DNA of 64,000 bases from assembly GCF_026210795.1 (NCBI RefSeq), contig NC_089444.1:1044501-1108500 (forward strand). The letters run 5' to 3'. The notes under the pieces were generated by a model. That model saw only the letters and a program-made list of their open reading frames with translations, was not told where the DNA came from and made no database searches. Shown here one piece after another: positions 22,711 through 34,809 of the stretch (positions within the stretch are counted from its first letter, which is position 1; every line of letters begins with the position of its first letter). Position numbers and translations under genes: made by a program. This DNA is from Rhizophagus irregularis. Taxonomy: Eukaryota > Glomeromycota > Glomeromycetes > Glomerales > Glomeraceae.

Positions 22711-23240
22711 AGTCAGTTCCACGGCAAGGATCCCAAAAGAATCACCCATTAATGCTAGTATAATTAGAAGAGAGAACCCGCATTGAAATACAGGCCTGGA
22801 ATAATTGTGAAAATGATATTATGTTCATACCCCTATTTCTGAAAAAAGAAATGTTAAGATCCAGAGTGGCGCCTGTACTTAAAGACAAAAAAAGTTAGTG
22901 CATTCTCATATCCCATATTTCCACAACATATTCAAGCAATGAAATAATAATAATATTTTTTTCGTAAATGCTTGGCTGTGAGGGCCTTATGTAAGAGAAA
23001 ATTTTTTATTAAATAAAATTTCACTAATAAATCACTACAAAGGTTTCTTTGATATAGAGTACAGTATCTACATTATGTGAAGTGCCTTCGACTAAAGTCC
23101 ACTCCCATTCCTATTCACTTAATTCATTTATGTCTAAAGAAAGAGAAATAGAAGAGACACTGTTTGCTTCAATAAACTGTTTATATGAAAATAGTGTGTC
23201 AACTGAAGAGTGGGATTCCAAAGGGACCTCTCAGTTAAAG
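22711..23240 (+). pseudogene. Possible exon remnants of an unrecognised gene
   Basis: Two blocks look coding. About 22711–22890 reads SVPRQGSQKNHPLMLV, stop, LEERTRIEIQAWNNCEND and KEMLRSRVAPVLKDKKS. About 23063–23240 reads STLCEVPSTKVHSHSYSLNS and SKEREIEETLFASINCLYEN and ends at a GTTGAA that could be a weak donor. They may be two exons of one decayed gene. No family is recognised. Confidence 0.3.
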
Positions 23241-23797
23241 GTTGAAATGATTTTTTTTTGTTATTTTGAAAATAAAAAAGGCAGGCTTTTCTTCATTTGT
23301 GACGCAGTTTGATACAAAATTTGGCACCTATAATGTAGATCAAAAGTGAAAAAAATAGGTAGGGAGGGTATTTATGAAAAATATCAGACAGATCCGCATG
23401 AATATTTTTGTGAAAAATTAATCATAACCCCTTGTACCCCATGATTTGCAAATATGCACAGCTTAGTCAGCTTACCTAATGCTTATTTGTTGGTCCGATA
23501 AAAATTAGCAACAAATAGGTGATAGACAAAGCGATGATAACAAAGAACATTGCATACGCAGACACAAATGTGACAGATTATTTATTTTATATATTTATAT
23601 TACTTCACATGTTTACAATAAAAGCTAATACGATATAAAACTACTATAAAGGGAAGACAGCCCAGATCTTAAAAATTGTCTCTCCCCCTCATATAAGGTT
23701 ATGTTTCAACACCAGAAATGTGATTTATAATTTTTGTAATTAAAAACACTTTTTTTTAGCTTACAAAATTGAAAGTTTTTTTTAAAGTAAATAAAAA
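23241..23797. other. Non-coding spacer
   Basis: Nothing recognised. Confidence 0.4.
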
Positions 23798-24952
23798 ATG
23801 AATATATTATCAACTATCCAATTGGATTAACTTCAATCAGCTTTAAAACAACATCAAACTGTCTTTCGGTGAAGTATAGCAAGTGATCCAAACAATTTAT
23901 CACAACTTCAAAAAGGAGCTTTTTTAGCATTTCGAGAAATCAATAATTATATAGTAACAGGACCTTCCACTATGACATTTGAAGAGTCTCAGCAAGTTTA
24001 TGCTGAAATACTGTTTGTATCACAGTATTTAGGTATAAGACGTGTTCTTGAAAACGATATAGTTTGGATTTACTGATAAATGCAGAAGCCTTCATCTTGA
24101 ATTTATGTTAAATGATTTCATAGATGAAGGCTTATTAGAATTTTTTTATTCTCAAATTTCCTCTACATCAAGATGTTTAATAAGTAAATTATTAATTCAA
24201 TAGAAAGTTTGTCGTTTCATGATTGGAAAAGAAGTGAATTTATGTAAAATCATAGATTTTATAAGAAATACAATTGGTACTTTTCTATCACAACAACGAT
24301 CTGTATAATTTCTGATAGCCGACAAAAATTATTGGATATAACAACCAGCCCAGGTATATATCCTGAATACAGACGGTTTTTCACAATTCAAAGGATTATC
24401 AAAGCACCTCCATCATATGTTTATCAGGAATTTGAATATTATAAACAAATTTCAACAAATCAGGCTATATTTCGTCAATTACCTGTATCTGCTGCTAAAA
24501 GAATCAACTGTATGGCTATTTCTTTGAAAACATCATTGAAGTATACATAGGAATTCCATAGAATAGGTAAATTAAATGATGATTTGAACAATAATTTCAT
24601 TGATTTTCACTATTTTAGAATAGCAGATTCAGTAGATCTCACAAACAATTATCAAAGCATAATGGACCCACAATCTGTGTTAGTAATTAGCAAAATCAAA
24701 CCTTGTAAACGATGTGAATATTTATATAATATTAATTATGAAGAAATTGATGCTAAACAAATGGATGAATATTTTATCATGTGTAATTGTGCTGAAAGTG
24801 AAGGTAGTATTCACCTAGAAGCTCCACAAACTAAAAGTAGATTACAGGAATATACAGATCTAATTGTAGATTTTTTTGGAAATAGAGAATACCTAATTTT
24901 TATTAGTGTTAATTTATTTGCAAATTTTTTTCGTAAATTAATAAGAAATTAA
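23798..24952 (+). pseudogene. Decayed gene of unknown function
   Basis: From ATG 23798: MNILSTIQLD, stop, LQSALKQHQTVFR, stop, SIASDPNNLSQLQKGAFLAF, then INNYIVTGPSTMTFEESQQV. A frameshift near 24062 leads to FGFTDKCRSLHLEFMLNDFI and, after one TAG, VCRFMIGKEVNLCKIIDFIR. A second shift near 24306 leads to LLDITTSPGIYPEYRRFFTI. A TAG near 24548 precedes the last block, which has a Cys cluster (KPCKRCEYLY … FIMCNCAESEG) and a hydrophobic C-terminus. The reading order is clear but no domain is recognised. With at least three stops and two shifts it cannot be translated as one protein. Confidence 0.5.
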
Positions 24953-25294
24953 ACCATAATATGTAAAAAAATAATAATATATTATTTTTGCTGGACTAAT
25001 TAAAACAAAATCATTTATTATTGTAATATTAATGGAGTAATGGAGTGGAATTTTTAATTTCCTTTTTTGAAGCAAATCCAACAATTCACACCAGTATATT
25101 TATTTATTTATATTGATATATTATTCCCACCTAAGAAATTTTCAATTTTAATCGCATTTTACAAGAGAACCCACAATTATGATTTACTAATTATTATACT
25201 GTATTTATACAGTATTATAGAAAATTGAATTAAAAGAAAAGACTTACATAAAAATATTTATTTGATAATCAAAACATATTCAGTAATTAGTATT
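24953..25294. other. Non-coding spacer
   Basis: AT-rich, no supported feature. Confidence 0.4.
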
Positions 25295-25837
25295 TTAAAA
25301 CAAATCAGAGCTTCTTATGCCTGTATCTTTGTAATTATACAAAACTTTTAGCGGTTCATCATCCAAAAGTATGTACAATTCACCACTACCACCCAAGTAT
25401 ATCTGTGCACAATAAAAGTCTTCATTACCAATGCAAACAATTAAGGTCTCCCCAAATTTTTTTAACTCTTCCTCATCAATACAATATGTTGTTAATTCTA
25501 AGATAAGAAACCCTCGCATGTAACCGTCTTTATCAATATCTAATGGAATACGAGCATAGTTATACTTTGCACAAAATTCCTTAATTTTTGATTCCTTTTC
25601 ATCATCTAACTCTAGTGATTCAAGTTCAAGCTGACGAAATTGGTTAAGTGCCTCAATATCACAATTATCAAAACACCAAAGCCCGTTTCCTTTACTCCAA
25701 AAATCATCAGTATACGTTCGTGGAGTTGGTGGCAGATTAGTGAACCAATTTCTTCTAAGTTCATCAATATTGGGCTTGGAGTGCTTGGAGTGTGATTCTG
25801 GCTCTGGCTTGGGATGTGTTTGTCCCATTTTTTTCAT
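25295..25837 (-). CDS. Hypothetical acidic protein, 180 aa
   Basis: An uninterrupted frame with an ATG start (MKKMGQTHPKPEPESHSKHS). It has a Pro/His/Lys-rich N-terminal tail of about 30 residues, then a compact acidic region (NWFTNLPPTPRTYTDDFW, LELDDEKESKIKEFC) and a strand-rich C-terminal half (FGETLIVCIGNEDFYCAQIY, GGSGELYILLDDEPLKVLYN). The C-terminal half is loosely reminiscent of SMI1/KNR4 (SUKH) folds, but this is only an impression. Codon use matches its surroundings and there is no visible intron, signal peptide or membrane segment. It appears intact, unlike most neighbours, and may be a functional single-exon gene. Confidence 0.55.
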   Translation of the reverse strand: MKKMGQTHPKPEPESHSKHSKPNIDELRRNWFTNLPPTPRTYTDDFWSKGNGLWCFDNCDIEALNQFRQLELESLELDDEKESKIKEFCAKYNYARIPLDIDKDGYMRGFLILELTTYCIDEEELKKFGETLIVCIGNEDFYCAQIYLGGSGELYILLDDEPLKVLYNYKDTGIRSSDLF

Positions 25838-26028
25838 TGAGACTTTTATTATAAGTCAAATATTAATATAAAAATAATATCAATAGGTACGTCATTATAC
25901 ATCATAACTGATAATCACATGAACCAGTGACGTTTATTATGGGTACGATATCTAAGCCACCCATGTGATTCGAAAAAAAAGAAATAATATTTTCATTCTA
26001 CGAGCTGTAGGCGCTGTACATAATTCTC

Positions 26029-27411
26029 CTAGGCGGTTACCAGAAAGATAATAGGACTCATCATTAGTGAGGTTTTTCTTTCATATCCTCCATCATAACA
26101 GTAATAACCTCTATCACGTTCACTATATTCATTATATCCACCATATCCATCATCATTTGAATCGTCTGGTATCTATTCATTTGTTTCTTTCACTGGCTGG
26201 GGTATGGAATCAATTTCCTTATCAAAATACTCACAATCCTTCGCACATTCTTCCAAGATCATTTTGTAGTAATCGTCCACAGCTTCAAGTAAAGTACTTA
26301 CCTCAGCCAAAACTGCCTCCATTGCATTACTCTAATCATCCAAAATCTCCCCTTCAGAATCGATGATAGAGGCTTCATGATCATCTGGTAATTCAGTATT
26401 TGGATTCTTGGAGAAATTATCTATGATCTCTTGAATTTGATCGTTAGTCAACTCTGAAATGGAATTGGGACCATATTCACTAAGATACTTAATTTTATCT
26501 ATACCTATTTTCTCAATTATTTTAACAAGCTTCATAGACCTTTGAGTCCTTCTAATTAGAGAACTATGGGAGATTTTTGGAAGCTGTATACCCATTTCTT
26601 TTGATCTCTTCTCACGAATGGTGACAAGTTGTTCTAGCATCTCATCATAAATTATACCTTTTGCTTTTTTTCTCCGATTTTGCTATTGCTATTTTCCACG
26701 AGTTCACTAAAGTGAACCATGAATTCTTTCCCAAAGTTAACCCAGCATAAGATTTCTTCCTCATTGGCTTTTTTATTAGTGCGATATTCGGCATCTGATG
26801 CTTTATCAAATAACTTTGCTAAATCGAGCAGAGATGAAGAGCATTTTAGACGATGGGCTGTCGCTGAAATTTCAGTCTCATGAAATAGTTCACAGAGTGA
26901 ACAACCAGAGGAAATTGGCTCTTGATGTTTTACATCATCCTAAATACCGTCAATTATCACTTGGGCAATTTTCTCAACACCTTTTTTCTTATGACTGTTT
27001 TGACAAGATTGCTTCACAACCTCCTGTTCTGAAGATGCTACGCTTTATTACGTCACTTTATTTCACTACTAACAATTTTCTTATGAGCCTTAAGCAAGAA
27101 ATTATCCATCTCTTTCTCTTCAGTAGGTACCGTTATCGCCCCTGGTACTGCAACCAAATTGAAGTTAGATGAATTATTGTTAGGAGTATTATCATTTAAC
27201 GTTTGCTTCTGTTCTACTTTTGTGAGTCTATCTCTAAACTCAGCATTCTCAGATTTCAACTCCTCAATTGTGGCCTTGAGTTTGGCATTCTCAGCATCAC
27301 GCCTCTCATTATGTTCCCCATTCGCTCTTAGAACCTCAGTACACATGCGCTTAAGTTCAGCTATTTTAGCATAAGCATTTTTTGGCAGTAATTTGTTTAT
27401 CAGTGAAAAAT
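26029..27411 (-). pseudogene. Lineage-specific coiled-coil gene, decayed
   Basis: Read leftwards: NAYAKIAELKRMCTEVLRAN and a long heptad region (AENAKLKATIEELKSENAEF … LTKVEQKQT), a low-complexity Asn stretch, and DNFLLKAHKKIVSSEIK. After a frame change comes ISSGCSLCELFHETEISATA … LLDLAKLFDKASDAEYRTNK … EEEILCWVNFGKEFMVHF. A slip in an A-run near 26670 leads to MLEQLVTIREKRSKEMGI … KLVKIIEKIGIDKIKYLSEY … SISELTNDQIQEIIDNF. In-frame TAG codons at about 26332 and 26174 (probably former CAG) precede the acidic/Tyr-Gly tail (DDSNDDGYGGYNEYSERDRG). It belongs to a repetitive coiled-coil gene family familiar from Rhizophagus-type genomes (recalled, not searched). Function unknown. Confidence 0.65.
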
Positions 27412-27525
27412 TATCAGTAAATCAATAGCATCTCTCTACAAAAGGCAATTTTCTTCATTATGCCAAGCTAATAAACTGAAATCATGCAAATATTTTTGTC
27501 ACCTGATTGGGATTTATCCTTTTAA

Positions 27526-28925
27526 TCATGTATCAGAGAAATTTTTATTGTAATTCCAGATGAAAAAAATATAGTCAAAAAAATAATAGTGAATTACAGA
27601 AGCATATAAAATTTTTAGTTTATTCAATAAGACCCAATCTTGAAGATGATTTGGAACGACTATGTTTGAATCCTCATAATACCAAACATATCTTAAAACA
27701 ATCAAATTCTTTTCGCAAAGTTCTTTTTTGGGCTGATCATGCATCAACTGCTTTTCAAATTCTTCTGAACCTTTATGAAAATATTTTACAATGTTGCTCA
27801 TGTTGTTTGCCTTGTACCTCTATAGCAAATCTATACTGTGGATAATAGATGTCAAGTTCTAATCCTCGAGAATGTTCAGGTATATTCAAGAAATCTGGTC
27901 TGTGGATGCTAGAAGGTGGGCTAATGTTGGTTATGACTTTTCAACATGTTTATTTATGCAATATGAACACCAAGATTTAACATGCTTAATACTATTAAAA
28001 CTAGTGAACTTATGACCTTTATTACACATCCATTGCATCAGACACAGAGATTTATATATTCTGTAAAGACATATACCTCCTCTACTGTGAGCGATTTCCT
28101 TAGCTTCCGAAAGACCACAGGGAAAATTACCAGCACATTGTGAGTACCATCTTCCCATATTTTTTAAGCCCAAATTTGTTGGATTATTGTATGTCTGCAT
28201 AAAATAAATGGATAGGATGTTTAATATGAACCTATGTGGCTAAATGAAATGTTTTATGATTTTATTACTTCGGGAAATAACATTTTATTGGATATCAATG
28301 AGGACAACATTCTTTTTTAAGGGTTTCAAGCGCAGTGTTCTAGAAAAAAAGTATTCTTTAAATACCTCTATACATAAAACAGGTGTAGTGAATCAATATG
28401 GTTTATATATTCCTAAGTCTACCTGATAAAAGTTGTAGTCCATTCATGACCTTTGGCACATCTCCAAAACATTTAAGTATTTGTATTAACATATTCTGTA
28501 GAAAGGCACTTACCACCTCATTCTTGTGCAATATTATTTGCTAATTGAATCGTTGTTTACTACATCTTCAGTGCTGTGTATTGTATCTTTGAATTGGGGT
28601 ACATTCTTGTTCTGATGTAATATGTCCTTGTACTAGGATAATCTTTTGGTTTGGTACAACACGTTTTCTGCCTGGTGTATTACACCTTCGACACCAAGTT
28701 CCCTTAAGAATATCTTTTGCCGAAGCCCTTCCACCTATGGCCTTCTTTACACTGCCATTTAAGAGGATCCCATCTATTAATATACTCAGTTGAAAGCAAA
28801 GACCTCCTTTTCTCTCTGAAAACTTCCTCATATCTTCAATTGTTCGTGTATGACGATTTTCAACTGCACACCATAGGCACCACGTTTTGCTATTCTTCAT
28901 ACAATTAAGGTTTGCTAATTTATTA
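27526..28925 (-). pseudogene. Zinc-ribbon repeat protein with Vsr-like nuclease C-terminus, decayed
   Basis: At least three repeats of the pattern GGxCLS-xxY … W-x-C-x2-GH-x-W … WC-x2-C are visible, spread over frames: MKNSKTWCLWC and GTWCRRC (28.57–28.91 kb), GGKCLSTEYVNTNT … WRCAKGHEWTTTF (28.43–28.56 kb), and RGGICLYRIYKS … WMCNKGHKFTS … WCSYC (27.93–28.20 kb). The C-terminal part reads RPDFLNIPEHSRGLELDIYY, FAIEVQGKQHEQH and, one frame over, HDQPKKELCEKNLIVLRYVW. ELD … EVQG-QH … D-x3-K … R matches the pattern of Vsr/EDxHD-type PD-(D/E)XK endonucleases. Multiple frameshifts and stops make it a pseudogene. The 5′ end is truncated inside an earlier repeat. Confidence 0.7.
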
Positions 28926-31589
28926 CCATAATATGTATATTTAATATAAATTGTAACAAATTATTGTAAAATATTGTAAGTTTAATTGTAAAATTTATTT
29001 ATAAAATACATTATCTAATATAAAAATTAATGCCTGTTGACTTCAAAGATGATCCCTCATGATCAATGACCACCTAATGTTTTCCGAACTGTTGTCTCAA
29101 CAGATAAAGATTTATGATATTAATCTATCCTTAGTAATAAACTCACTCCCCTTCCAATAGATGTAATTTCCCTGGCTTCTCCTATTTCTCAACGAAATAT
29201 GCTTCTAATCTTACTATCAGTTTTGTTTACCAGAAGATTTATTTAATCCTCATTTCTTCATGCAGTTACTTTGCATTCCTAAGCGTTCATTTCTCTTTCA
29301 CCATTCTTCATCTTTTTGATTTAATTACCAATACTATTAGAGAAAAACAAAAAAAAAACTTTCCAAAATCCTGCGTAAAGAATATAGAAGCCGCTGTCTA
29401 AGAAAAAAATAACAAAGTGGGAATAACTGTTCGTTAGTACAGATGAATTAAAGAAAAAAAATACTTACCAAGATTTGAAAACCAATACGTCTAAAGAAAT
29501 CCAGAGTTCTACGCGTCCAAACTCCAAAGACCTATTAAGTCTAAAAGAAAAGAGACAAATGGTTAGTAAGACTTTTAAAAAATAAAATTAAAAAAATCGT
29601 TTCATTGATACATACGAAATACAGTTTTTCACGAATCCTACAAAAAAGAAAATAGAAGAATGTAAACAAAAGGTTTAAAAAAAAATCAAAAGGATTGAAG
29701 TTTTATAACGAAACTTACTTTGTCTTTTCCGATGTTATCCTATTCTATCGTATTTGAATTGAAGCTGAAATTTCTATAAAAAAAGAAAAACATTAAAAAT
29801 TTTTTTTAAAGGTTCAAAAATTTTTCTAAAGTTTATTACCTTATGGCAGCAATTACTCACGTGTTGAATTTCCTTATAGCGCTAAGAAAAATTCGCATGA
29901 ATTCATCTTAATATCACCAAACACCTCTTTATCAATATCAAAAAATATTATTTTCCTACAAAGAAGATAATGTCAAAACTGTTTTTCTTAAAGTTTCGAA
30001 GTGATGGTGATAAACTGATAAAGAAATTTTTTTTTTATCATTTAATACTCGAAAAAAGAAGTTAAAAAAAAAAGATTTTTAATGCTGTTTTCAAGATTAT
30101 TCAAAAATTCGTACAAGATCCAATAATCGGAAGTCAGAACCTACAATAGCAAATAATATAAAAAAAATCAAAACATTTTTTTTTTAATAAAAAGTGGATC
30201 AAAAAATTTCAAAACTTGCTTGTATAAACGGAGCTAGCTTCCCTTACCGAATTCGTTACCGTATCTGAGAATTTTCAACGAAAACTTTAATTTAAGACAA
30301 CGTTGACTTTTCTCAAAATAATTATGAGTTTATATAATTACAAAGAGAACGTTTATATACTTCAAGGCCTGAGCCCTATGCGGACTGATAATGAATTGGT
30401 AAATGGGTAAATGGTCGGTTAAAGGATCGGTCAAACGGTCAGTCAGAAGGCTTGACTGTTGCCATCCCTAGATAGGGCTGATTTCATTTAGTGAAATAGA
30501 AATTATAATAGGACCCCGAAAAAAGTCTCATGTAGAGTAAAGAAGTTGAAATATCATGCTGTTCCCTTTTCGATAATTTTGATAATTCTAGTCCGGAAAT
30601 TCTTTCCTATTTCAGAAACTGAACGGAATTACCATAATTCCGGCCATGAAAGAGACTAATAGTAGGTAACTTACCTATATGAAGCTTTTCCAGGCTTCTG
30701 TTATAATCTTTGTGACTTTGTCGTAATTACTAAATTTAATAAATATATGAAATGCAATTTAAGTCAAGATCAAATTGTATAATCGCCACTCTGTTGTAAT
30801 CACCCGCATAATGCACTACGTAAAAGTACGAGTGTGGCGTATATTATGCATATTATGCATATGCCTTCCCATTGAAAAAACCATTTTAATCGATAAATAA
30901 AATGAAATAACTCTTACTAGTACCTCTCCAAATCTGACTAGTTTTTTTGATTTTTGATTTTGTCTCATATTAAACTGGTAACCTATAAAAAATTTTTTCA
31001 GAAAAATGATCACGTGTCTGAGTTTCTTCGGAATAAAATGATCATTTATCGGAGTTTTTTCCAGAATTTTTTTTATAGGGTAAGTGAGGGATCTATATTA
31101 TAAATAATTTTTTTTTAAAAGAAAATAACTTTTGACTTTATGAAGATAATATAAAAAATGATTATGCATGACCAGACTCATGTATAAATCTTATTCTTCT
31201 TATAAGGTGGTACTATATGTAAAATCTCGTCGAATCATGTATCGCTGCGTTAGAATACCAAGGTTTCGCATCTGGCGGTCAATAAAAGTGACACCCAAAT
31301 TTTTTAATTATAAATTGACATGCTCCTTTTTTACTTATTCGCTTAATTTACAATTCTTCTAATAACGCATTGTAGAAACTGCGCCACAAGATAGCCTTAT
31401 AAAAAGTTTATAATGTAGCAATATGATTATGTCAACAATAATAGGATAATTTCCCATACAACTTTAATATAATGCAACATTGGTAATTTAGCTGTGAAAG
31501 AAGAGATAAAATTGTTTAACTGAAGATATTCTAATAATTAACTTATGTAAAATCGATTTATCTTATGTTTCTTGAGACTTTTCACTAAT
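28926..31589. other. Non-coding stretch with exon-like segments on the minus strand
   Basis: No long frame. On the minus strand several short segments are bounded by AG acceptors and GTAAGT/GTATGT/GTAATA-like donors: about 29841–29884, 29719–29774, 29618–29639 and 29468–29541. They may be 5′ untranslated exons, a non-coding RNA or a micro-exon gene. A diverged relative of the 11145–11377 MITE lies at about 30508–30670. A short stem (CGCCACTC / GAGTGTGGCG) lies at 30783–30840. Confidence 0.35.
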
Positions 31590-32196
31590 ATCCATTTCGC
31601 CGAAACCCATCTCACCAAAGCCATTTCGCCGAAGAGATGTTTCGCCGAGGGGACGTTTCGCTGAAATACCATTTCACTAAAACCCATTTCATCGAATTCC
31701 ATTTCGCCGAAAAATTATTTATTTCATTTGATTATTTTGTTGTTTTTATATTAAATAATACATAAAGAAATCTTTTCTAGAAAAATTTTTAAATTAGTTG
31801 ATCTTTATTAAATTTATCTCATTGTTTATAATACATTGATCTTTTTTTTTACTTACTTTTTCGTGAATAAAGGTTTTCAGGAAAATAAAGTTATTTATTT
31901 TATATTGTTTAACAATTAATATCAGTTACTTGAATGTTAATGATAATATCCTGAAAAAAAGAAGATCTCTAGAAATAATTTATTTTTATTTTCATTGCGC
32001 AATGAATATTTTTTTATAAAATGTTAATCGCTACGAATGTCCATTCATCGAAATATAATTCGGTGAAATGGAATTCGGCAAATGGACGATTCAATGAAAT
32101 GGATTCGATAAAATGCGCTCTCGATGAAATGTCCTTTCTGCGAAACATCCCTTCGGCGAAATGACTTCGGCGAGATGGATTTCGGAGAAATGTACC
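31590..32196. mobile_element. Element with arms made of repeated TTTCGCCGAA words
   Basis: The left arm (31590–~31712) consists of variants of CATTTCGCCGAAAC spaced about 13–17 bases apart. The right arm (~32030–32196) holds the same words in inverted orientation, and the arms align over well over 100 bases. The middle (~320 bp) is plain AT-rich sequence. No target duplication was found. It is probably a non-autonomous DNA element with repetitive sub-terminal binding sites. Confidence 0.75.
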
Positions 32197-33399
32197 GTAA
32201 CCACTTGAAACAATGTAAACAAATATGCTTTACTTCATAAAATCAATTAATTAAATAATTGGAACGTAACTTACTATCTGTAATGAATTTTTTATTTACT
32301 TTTACGTTAAAATTTAAACAAACAAGTCATTTAGTATAACAGAATTTTATAATAAATCTCATAGATAACTTTTGGATTACAGAATGTTATTGTATATGAC
32401 TATATCGTACATGAATGTATTTTTTTTATAACTAATTTTACTCTGTATTTAATGGGTGTATCACATTATTTGATATGAAAATATTATAATTATATTTTGC
32501 ATAAATAAAATTAAATTCGGGCGACTCAACAAACCATTTCGTTATCGTTATAAATTTTGATTATTTAATCTTTTACAAAATAGATACTGTATATGATAAA
32601 AATATAACCAATAAAAATCAAGGTAGAATATGATAATAATATAAATAATAATTCAGTATAAATAATTATGAAAGTAAATTAGGATAAAATCGCAACTTAC
32701 ACATAAACAAATTAATGAATACCGTAATTTTAGGCGTTTCAAGTACATAAATGTGTGCTCTCCGTAATAAATGTGAGGTATTTCCGTTTACATTTAAGTA
32801 TTATAATGAATACTTTCAAAATGGCATAACAATATGTATCGATATATTAGAGGTTAGACCCGGTTAAAAGTTAACCCTGTTGAACTGTTCAAAATGGGTA
32901 AACAGAATTGGATGGTCAAACGTAGATCGGCTGAGCTTAAATCAATTTTTTTTTTTATATATTCAAAATAAAAAATTATTTGAGTTTGACAATGAATGAA
33001 TTTGATACTTGGATCTTCAAGGCATTTTGCCTTTTACTTTAGCGTCCTTCATTATTTTAATGCATCAATAAGCAGGGAACAGTAGTTAAAAAAACTCTGT
33101 ACATTGTAAAATAATATATATATAACGAAAAATGAAAATCACGTAATATATTGTTGAACTAATTTACGACGCAGAAATTAAAAATTTAAAATTTTAATGT
33201 GAAAACGTGAAAACTTGAAATTTCCCAGTGAATTGATTTCGGTTATTATCTGGTTATTTTTTTGCCATTTCAGCATATTCAAATATTTTTTACTTTTTGT
33301 TATCGTTTGAACGCAAGTGTAATTTTCTTCGGTTGTACAGTATATATATATGTTAAAATTGTCTTACATTTAAGATAATTAAGTTATGATAAGAATGGA
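32197..33399. other. Non-coding spacer
   Basis: AT-rich, no supported feature. Confidence 0.45.
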
Positions 33400-33745
33400 C
33401 CAAAACTTTTTATTAATTTATAACACATTATAGAAATTAAATAATAATAAAGTTTAAGGAAATAGAAATAAAAGAAAATAAAATAATAATAATGAAATTA
33501 AAGAAGTAGAAATAAAAGAAAATAAATGAATTAAAGAAATAGAAACGAAAGATAGAAAAAATAACAATAATTAATTATAGAAAATAGGAAATGAAAGATA
33601 AGAAAATAAAATAACAACAGTGAAATTTAAATAAAAATAGGAATAAAAAAAAATGAAATAACAATAGTGAAATAATAATAAAATATCAATAGTGAAATTT
33701 AGATAAATAAAAATAAAAGAAAATAAAATAATAATAATGTTTCAT
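33400..33745. repeat. A-rich minisatellite
   Basis: Imperfect repeats of AATAAAAGAAAATAAA with AATAATAATGAAATT spacers, degenerate but clearly tandem. Purines are strongly biased to the plus strand. Confidence 0.7.
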
Positions 33746-33770
33746 TAAATGACGAAAATTAAAATAAACT

Positions 33771-33895
33771 CAACAAAATGTAATTCTGTTGATGGAAAAA
33801 TGAGCGATAATGCCTCAAATTTGAGGACATTTCAACAAAATGTTCTTTTGTTGATGGGAACACTAACATTAATGCCTCAATTTGTAGGCATTTTC
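33771..33895. repeat. 62 bp tandem duplication with internal hairpins
   Basis: CAACAAAATGT recurs 62 bases apart (33771 and 33833). Each unit carries TTGTTGATGG or CTGTTGATGG and an AATGCCTCAAATTTGAGG-type palindrome. A small open frame across it is best explained by the repeat. Confidence 0.65.
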
Positions 33896-34012
33896 ATGAG
33901 TTTTATGATAAATTCTATTAAATTGTCAGTGATACGATGCTTATTAATAGCAGTATTATACTACTTATTAGTAGCAGAGTATTTTAATAAAAGAATGAAT
34001 ACTGCTAATTAA

Positions 34013-34809
34013 TAGAAGATATCTTAAAATATTTCCACCTAAGATGAAATATTAATTTCATTTAGAGATTTTTTTCCAATTATTAAAGATGAATTTTTGG
34101 TTTGCATTTTTACAATTTTGAAGAAATTCATTGAATGTCGATCATCGAAGAGTTTATTGAATGAAATCATGTTTTAAATTGAAAGTTAAGAAATTTTGAA
34201 AACGATTTTTAATTTTAAGTGAACTAGAGAAAGTTACTATTTTATATCAGAGCATCGGATGTATTTTAGATAATTTAGGTTTCATTCAATAAATTAACAA
34301 TATGGATTAGCCCCTTAATTACCGCCAACTGCATAATGTATTACAAAGAAATTTTCTTTTAATTATTCAAAAAAAACGGGGTATGTATCGAGATGCTAAT
34401 TTTGGAAGAACAATTAAATGATCAACTTAATCGTCGTGAAACCATTGTGATCATTGAAATCATTTCGTTAGGTAAAGATTTTCGGCTGATGATAACTAAT
34501 ATGGCTGCTGCGCCATGCGCAAATCTCGAATTACGTAAATTAATCATAGATTTTTTCTAACTAAATATTTTAATAATTTAATTATTTTTGAATCAAGAAA
34601 ATAATTATGTCACATAATACACAATTCAGAATTTCTCTATTATACACAACATTGCAATATTTTATAATTTCTTGTACTAATAAATCACGTGATTATATTT
34701 ATTGGAACGAAAAATTAAATACGATTAAACGTTAAACGTTATATGATTATTAACTGATTGGATTTGGACCAAAAAAAAAACATTTTAAAATCTTTTATAT
34801 TTTCCTATA
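34013..34809. other. Non-coding spacer
   Basis: Nothing recognised. Confidence 0.4.

Noticed and set aside
26067-26366. His/Pro-rich plus-strand frame
   Set aside because: Antisense shadow of the acidic Tyr/Gly tail of the minus-strand coiled-coil gene.
33749-34012. 87-codon plus-strand frame with a hydrophobic half
   Set aside because: Built on the 62 bp tandem duplication; the repeat explains the frame better than coding does.
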